Below are positions 24,581 to 28,656 of a DNA stretch of 28,656 nt, piece after piece; positions within the stretch are counted from its first letter, which is position 1, and every line of letters begins with the position of its first letter. The notes under the pieces are model-generated. The model ran no database searches. It was given only the letters and a program-made list of their open reading frames with translations, and was not told the origin of the DNA. This DNA comes from Chloroflexota bacterium (GTDB lineage Bacteria > Chloroflexota > Ktedonobacteria > Ktedonobacterales > Ktedonobacteraceae): the NCBI GenBank assembly GCA_005879655.1, contig VBJK01000226.1:1-28656 (forward strand), in the 5' to 3' direction. The position numbers and the translations under genes were made by a program.

Positions 24581-25462
24581 TTAGCACGCCAACTCTACTC
24601 CAGCATAAGAGAGCTGCTTGTCATGAAGGGGGACAGAAACATTGGCAGCAACAGTGTTTAGACCCTCGAAAAGATCACGTTCTTCGCGACGACCGCCATT
24701 GACCAGGCTAAATGCCCGATAAAATTCTTGTGGACCCCACAATTGCTCGTGCTCCTGCTCAGATATGCGCTCCAAAACACTGGCGGCAGGGATCTGTGTC
24801 TGATGACAACGAATCGCTTGCCAGACAGCTCGCCAATAAGCAGTTGTATCAACACGCGTTGTAATTGTCCAGCTTACCCATGGATGTGCTCGACGCTCCT
24901 GACCATCAATATGCATAATAAATTCACCAAAGATCGGCATATAGCGCGTGAACCAATGCTCAGATGCGACCTTATAGTACAGCTTTGACACGCAATGAGG
25001 CGCAAGATGACGGGCACACGGATAACTTGGATCGGTGGCACAGATGATGGCAGAAGTTGTGAACTGTGAAATGGCAATATGGTCAGGGTGTCCATATAAA
25101 CCATCTGGACCAAAAGTGACAACCACGTGGGGCTGTACCAAGCGCAGCAAGTGTACAATCTTAGCGATTACCTCGCTTTCATCTGCACTGTCCAGACACC
25201 CATCGGTATAATCGAGAAAGTCAAGCCGCGCGATACGCAACGCTTCACTGGCGGCACGCAGCTCTTGCTCACGAAGAGCACCAAGAGCGCGTTCCCCTGG
25301 ATATGCGCGCCAATCACGAAACCAGCCGCGCTCACCACGCGTCGCCATAACCAGAGAGGTTTCGATTCCTTCGGCGGCATATTTGGCAAGCATTCCTCCA
25401 AGTGCCAACGACTCATCGTCTGGATGCGCTAAGACACACATTAAGCGTAATGACTTATTCAT
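24581..25462 (-). CDS. PIG-L (LmbE/MshB) family deacetylase
   Basis: A 293-residue zinc-dependent N-deacetylase. The metal site is AHPDDE (12-17) with the third ligand in GHPDH (124-128). Family members remove acetyl groups from N-acetylglucosaminyl compounds in mycothiol or bacillithiol synthesis, from glycans or from secondary metabolites; the closest substrate cannot be chosen here. The proximity of a thioredoxin/DUF4395 transcript makes a low-molecular-weight thiol role thinkable but unproven. GGGAG precedes the ATG by ~10 nt. There is no signal peptide, so it is cytoplasmic. Confidence 0.88.
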   Translation of the reverse strand: MNKSLRLMCVLAHPDDESLALGGMLAKYAAEGIETSLVMATRGERGWFRDWRAYPGERALGALREQELRAASEALRIARLDFLDYTDGCLDSADESEVIAKIVHLLRLVQPHVVVTFGPDGLYGHPDHIAISQFTTSAIICATDPSYPCARHLAPHCVSKLYYKVASEHWFTRYMPIFGEFIMHIDGQERRAHPWVSWTITTRVDTTAYWRAVWQAIRCHQTQIPAASVLERISEQEHEQLWGPQEFYRAFSLVNGGRREERDLFEGLNTVAANVSVPLHDKQLSYAGVELAC

Positions 25463-26052
25463 TTATTGTTATCTCCCATATAAAAAGAGTAGGTGAGCAT
25501 CTTTTAGGGCCTTCGTCCTGTATGACAACAATCATCAGTGACTCTAAGAAACAAGAATATATAGCACGAAATGATAACTATTCCAGCTTCGCATTCAAAT
25601 TAGACCTTATGAGACATACTACAACTAATCAGGTGATGTGCTCATTAATTGAATGAAAGGGAATAGAAGGAGTTCTGTTAACAACAACAGAGACACATGT
25701 AGTGATAGTACCCATTCTGGCGCAAATAGGTTATCAGAGGCAGGAAGGTTTGTTTATCTTTGGACACGCAGGGTAGCTGCACAATGTTCTTGATGAGCCG
25801 TTGAGTACTCCGACGTGGCGAACCTATCGTATATAAACACCACCAGAAGCTGTTGCTACTCACGACTTACTCTCCCTCGGCTGTCCAAGCCTACGCCATA
25901 TACTTAGCAGTTTTCTTAACAATTAACTCGATCAACTATATCAAGTATAGAGAATGGCAAACTTTCTGTCAAGTAGCAGAAAGAGAAGAGTACTCAAGGT
26001 TTTAATAAACAGAGCGAACACCCTTCCCCTTACCTCACACTGCGTCAGGAAA
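25463..26052. other. Gene-free stretch between the deacetylase and the response regulator
   Basis: About 590 bp of A/T-richer DNA between divergent genes. Frames of 84 codons (plus) and 61 codons (minus, 25678-25863) exist. The second has a GTG start with an AGGGAGA-like site, but both lack family resemblance and have odd composition. I see no repeat or RNA gene. It presumably holds the promoter of the deacetylase and possibly degraded coding DNA. Confidence 0.4.
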
Positions 26053-26117
26053 TGTCACAACATTGACACATTTTACGTGTCACCAAACCCCATCACTAAC
26101 CGTTAAAAAGGTATAAT
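26053..26117 (+). promoter_or_regulatory. Promoter region with a triple half-site operator
   Basis: Three half-sites form two overlapping inverted repeats: TGTCA (26053-26057) with TGACA (26064-26068), and TGACAC (26064-26069) with GTGTCA (26077-26082). A consensus -10 TATAAT is at 26112-26117, without a clear -35 at the right distance, so an activator bound to the half-sites may help. The response regulator starts 50 bp downstream. Confidence 0.5.
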
Positions 26118-26166
26118 ATAAATATGCATTGCTCAGCCATTGCAATTGAAGAATAAGGAGTTTAAT

Positions 26167-26625
26167 ATGCCAGGGGAAGTAGTTCCTCCACCAGCAACAT
26201 ATGTCCCCCCCAATCCAACAATACTTATTGTCGAAGATGACGCGGATATTGGGAATTTCCTACAACAGCTTATTGAAGAGGAAACACCCTATCATACAGT
26301 GGTGATCGATCATGGGCAAAGAGCCTTAGAACAGGCACCCGCCATCCAGCCATGTCTGCTCCTGCTTGACTATCGCCTTCCGGGGATCAATGGGGTGGAA
26401 TTATATGACCGCTTACAACATGTCAAAGAACTGCAAAAGGTTCCTGCCATTATGATGAGCGCCACCTTGCCAGTGCAGGAATTGGAAAAGCGGGGTATTT
26501 ATCAATTGCGCAAGCCGATGGACATAGGAAACGTCATCCGCATGATTACTCATGCATTGGCTAGCTATGAAGAGGAGCAACTAAGCCCTTTGACCACGCA
26601 AAGAGAATATAAACACGTTTCATAA
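26167..26625 (+). CDS. Single-domain response regulator
   Basis: 152 residues: a proline-rich N-terminal tail (~17 residues), then a receiver domain with the acidic pocket Glu23-Asp24-Asp25 (VEDDAD), phospho-acceptor Asp68 (LLDYRLPG), switch Ser98 (MMSAT) and Lys116 (LRKPM). There is no output domain. The start at 26167 is set by AAGGAG (26155-26160); the frame is open further upstream. No kinase is adjacent. Its stop lies two bases before a long inverted repeat, which probably ends the transcript. Confidence 0.9.
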   Translation: MPGEVVPPPATYVPPNPTILIVEDDADIGNFLQQLIEEETPYHTVVIDHGQRALEQAPAIQPCLLLLDYRLPGINGVELYDRLQHVKELQKVPAIMMSATLPVQELEKRGIYQLRKPMDIGNVIRMITHALASYEEEQLSPLTTQREYKHVS

Positions 26626-26627
26626 AA

Positions 26628-26723
26628 CAGGGCAACCACAAGGAATTGCCCCTACAATGGAATGAATGCATTTTGCTCATCGAGAACCGTCCATTGCCGA
26701 GACAATTCCTTGTGGTTGCCCTG
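26628..26723. repeat. Long inverted repeat (MITE-like or terminator)
   Basis: The 21-bp arms at 26628-26648 and 26703-26723 are perfectly complementary (CAGGGCAACCACAAGG ... on the left). Inside, CAATGGA and TCCATTG form a second 7-bp stem separated by a 6x6 internal loop, so the whole 96 bp can fold as one long hairpin. Sequences like GGGCAACCACAAGG...TTGCCCCTACA are of a type that often occurs as dispersed non-autonomous repeats. It follows the response regulator stop directly. Confidence 0.75.
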
Positions 26724-26838
26724 GTCCTCATAAAAGGCGATACTATGCGTTCTAACCCGAATTTGGTACAATAGGGAGGACAGGCACCTACGTGGCAGCT
26801 TGTCATCTTGTAAACCAGATTCAGGAGGGTTCGCATCT

Positions 26839-26964
26839 ATGGCAAATAAAGAGCAAAAAAAGGTGCAGAAGGCAGCACCTAAATCCAACAAACAGAAAAA
26901 AGAGGCTCAACGAGAGAAAAAGGCCGCAAAAAGCGGTACTGCTATCTCTCTCAAAAAAGAATAA
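26839..26964 (+). CDS. Small lysine-rich protein (41 residues)
   Basis: ATG at 26839 is preceded by AGGAGGG (26823-26829) at good spacing and opens a 41-codon frame ending with TAA at 26962. Thirteen of the 41 residues are lysine, with several Gln, Glu and Ala and no aromatic or Cys residue, so the protein should be disordered or helical and strongly basic. Binding to nucleic acid or ribosomes is a guess from charge only. A structured inverted repeat follows 7 bp after the stop. The perfect ribosome site is the main reason for calling it real. Confidence 0.6.
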   Translation: MANKEQKKVQKAAPKSNKQKKEAQREKKAAKSGTAISLKKE

Positions 26965-26970
26965 GTGTTC

Positions 26971-27035
26971 CTCATAGAGTGATGCTTGGAGTTTCGCTAG
27001 CAAGAGCAGTCAAGCCTCAGGTCTCACTCTATGAG
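26971..27035 (+). terminator. Inverted repeat after the lysine-rich gene, probable terminator
   Basis: CTCATAGAGTGA (26971-26982) is perfectly complementary to TCACTCTATGAG (27024-27035), with an inner stem GCTTG/CAAGC. TTTTTAATA follows ~20 bp later at 27056. The stem is long and directly after the stop; the delayed T-run makes it an imperfect terminator. Confidence 0.5.
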
Positions 27036-27159
27036 CATAGTTTAGAACTGAGAGATTTTTAATATCATTCCTATTTTGTATCACTCCCCCCCCATTTCAT
27101 TCGTTATCTTAATTAGAGGCAAGCAACCCATAGAGACACAAAGACTCTCTCATCCAGAC

Positions 27160-27189
27160 TTGACACTGTTGTTACAATGCGGGTAGTAT
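27160..27189 (+). promoter_or_regulatory. ftsZ promoter
   Basis: A consensus -35 TTGACA (27160-27165) and a -10 TAGTAT (27184-27189) are 18 bp apart. The resulting leader of ~160 nt has a possible GTAGTG/CACTAC stem (27198-27203 with 27253-27258). The DNA between 27036 and 27159 shows no gene. Confidence 0.55.
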
Positions 27190-27355
27190 GTTTTTTAGTA
27201 GTGTCAGGTCTTGTCCTAATAAAGGACTGAGGCTCACAGCGTCAAGAGGGGCCACTACCTGATAAACCACGGAAAAACGACGAGCAAGAAGAGTCGGCAC
27301 TTGCTCACTATGCCTCGCGGCGAGTATCTCGTGCCGTAAGTCCCGACAAGAGGAA

Positions 27356-28656
27356 ATGGGGGTGTGCATGCAGCCAATGTTCCACGAATCGCACAAACGA
27401 GACATCGCCCCAGAAGAATGGGTTGAGATGGCGAACGTCCGACCGGATCAACATGTAGAACAAGAGGACCAGTGGGCCGTACTGCGACACGAAGTAGAGA
27501 AAGAAGCGGTGCCGTGGCAGGGTGAGCGTATGCGGTCCGACTGGGAAACTGATGAGCAACGAGATACCGCAGAAGACCATGCCTTTTCATCTCACGCAGC
27601 TTTCGACGACCTAGCACAGGCCCAACATCACGTAGACATTGCTGTAGTCGGCGTTGGCGGTGGCGGTATGAACGCGATTAACCGCATGATGAGTGCGGGA
27701 GTACGAGGCGTGCGCTATATCGCTATGAATACCGATGCTCAGGTCCTTGCTCTCACGCCAACTCTTGACCGTATCTGCCTTGGGCAGCACTATACCAAGG
27801 GTTTAGGAGCTGGTGGCAACGCTGCAACAGGCATGCGCGCTGCCACTGAGAGCGCGGCTGAGATACGTGCCGCACTAGGCGATGCTGATATGGTATTTAT
27901 TGCAGCTGGTATGGGTGGGGGTACAGGTACTGGCGCGGCACCGGTCGTCGCCTCGATTGCTAAAAAACTGGGTGCTCTTACCAGATCGATGCGCTGATTA
28001 CGGTGCCCAATGATCGCTTGCTACAAACAGTGGCGCGCGAGTATAGCCTCTCCGACGCATTTAAAGTAGCCGATGACGTACTGCGCCAGGGTGTTCAGGG
28101 CATTGCAGAGGTAATTAATGTACCAGGTATGATCAATGTGGACTTCGCGGATGTACGTAGCGTATTACGCGAGGCTGGTACTGCATTGATGAGTATCGGT
28201 CAAGGGAAAGGGCGTAATCGCGCTCAGAGGGCCGCTGAAGAGGCTGTTGCCGGTGGCTTTCTCAACGTGACCATTCGTGGCGCTAAACGTGTGCTCTTTA
28301 ATATTAGCGGCGGTGAAGATATGACACTCTTTGAAGTGAATGAGGTTGCAGAGCGCATTGGCGATGCTATCGATAGTACAGCGGATATCACGTTCGGCGC
28401 TGTTGTTGATCCTAATTTGCAGGATACGATCCGTGTGACGTTGATTGCAGCTGGCATGGACGAGGTGACAACGGTACGGTTGCAGGCCGTGCGGCCCGAT
28501 CAATCGCCACCACGACCTGCTACACCCACCAACGGACCAGTTCCGTCATCCTACAAAGCGCCACCTGTTGCACCCGTCACGCCAATGCCACCACGAACAC
28601 CACCGCGTGGCGTGGGAAACCCAGCACCGGTGCCACCAGTAGCGCCGCCTTCAACG
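27356..28656 (+). pseudogene. ftsZ: Cell division protein FtsZ, internal deletion with frameshift; runs off the window
   Basis: FtsZ is the tubulin-like GTPase that builds the division ring. An acidic extension of ~90 residues precedes the GTPase domain ([27 protein letters not shown]), with the tubulin signature [11 protein letters not shown]. Reading then reaches KKLGALT and, in place of the expected GVVT.PF.FEG segment, goes to a stop at 27995. The other frame resumes at [17 protein letters not shown] (from 27982) and stays open to the window edge through the C-terminal domain and a proline-rich linker. About 29 residues are therefore missing, with a shift of frame. ATG 27368, four codons later, is an alternative start. 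It is either a dead copy, with another ftsZ elsewhere, or a sequence error. Confidence 0.88.

Noticed and set aside
25678..25863. 61-codon minus-strand frame with GTG start and AGGGAGA-like site
   Set aside because: Ends in a Cys-rich run and has no family resemblance; in A/T-rich gene-free DNA. Kept only as a remark in the intergenic entry.
28165..28503. 112-codon minus-strand frame at the right end
   Set aside because: Antisense shadow of the ftsZ C-terminal domain, which is clearly coding on plus.
1..28656. tRNA or rRNA genes
   Set aside because: No cloverleaf-like segment or rRNA motif was noticed on either strand; the only GGTTCG-type match is intron domain V.

Overview
The window looks like part of the chromosome of a Chloroflexota bacterium, probably of the Ktedonobacteria. 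This is an inference from gene content: paired DUF1800/DUF1501 exported proteins, PrsW- and FHA-type proteins, an alpha/beta-subunit pyruvate dehydrogenase E1 next to lipA, many toxin-antitoxin remnants and a large group II intron. No rRNA, tRNA or taxonomic marker other than ftsZ is present to confirm it.

Layout. Positions 1-1920 are an accessory patch. It holds a HigB-type toxin gene that has duplicated in frame into a two-domain protein, about 400 bp of unexplained sequence that may be the remnant of a mobile element, a HigA-type antitoxin, and a terminator. Next comes a tRNA CCA-adding enzyme (minus) whose upstream region has been invaded by a group II intron of about 2.9 kb (minus, ~6471-3568) encoding a complete RT/maturase/HNH protein. 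On the plus strand follow an orphan Cas6 without a CRISPR array, an FHA-PrsW membrane protease fusion, and a co-directional cluster: pyruvate dehydrogenase E1 alpha, E1 beta, E2, lipoyl synthase and an alpha/beta hydrolase. This cluster makes the acetyl-CoA-forming complex and its lipoyl cofactor. A response regulator and the remains of a second toxin-antitoxin pair come next. The minus strand then carries a class V aminotransferase and a phosphoglycerate dehydrogenase (serine biosynthesis). The latter has an N-terminal XRE DNA-binding domain and a palindrome inside its own promoter. On the plus strand follow the Tat-exported DUF1800 and DUF1501 proteins and a single-pass membrane protein. A minus-strand redox trio follows (DUF4395 membrane protein, membrane thioredoxin, coiled-coil protein), then a PIG-L deacetylase. 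The window ends with a second response regulator, a long inverted repeat, a 41-residue lysine-rich protein and ftsZ, which runs off the right edge.

The strongest oddities are: (1) the XRE-SerA fusion with a perfect 7-bp inverted repeat between its -35 and -10; (2) the HigB-HigB in-frame duplication whose promoter spacer contains a 14-bp palindrome, with the antitoxin displaced by about 415 bp; (3) a toxin-antitoxin hybrid reading frame made by deletion; and (4) two frame-breaking internal losses of about 30 codons in genes expected to be essential, E2 (lipoyl lysine lost) and ftsZ. The last two could be real decay or sequence/assembly errors, and read mapping would decide. Family assignments rest on recognising motifs by eye; no database search was run.
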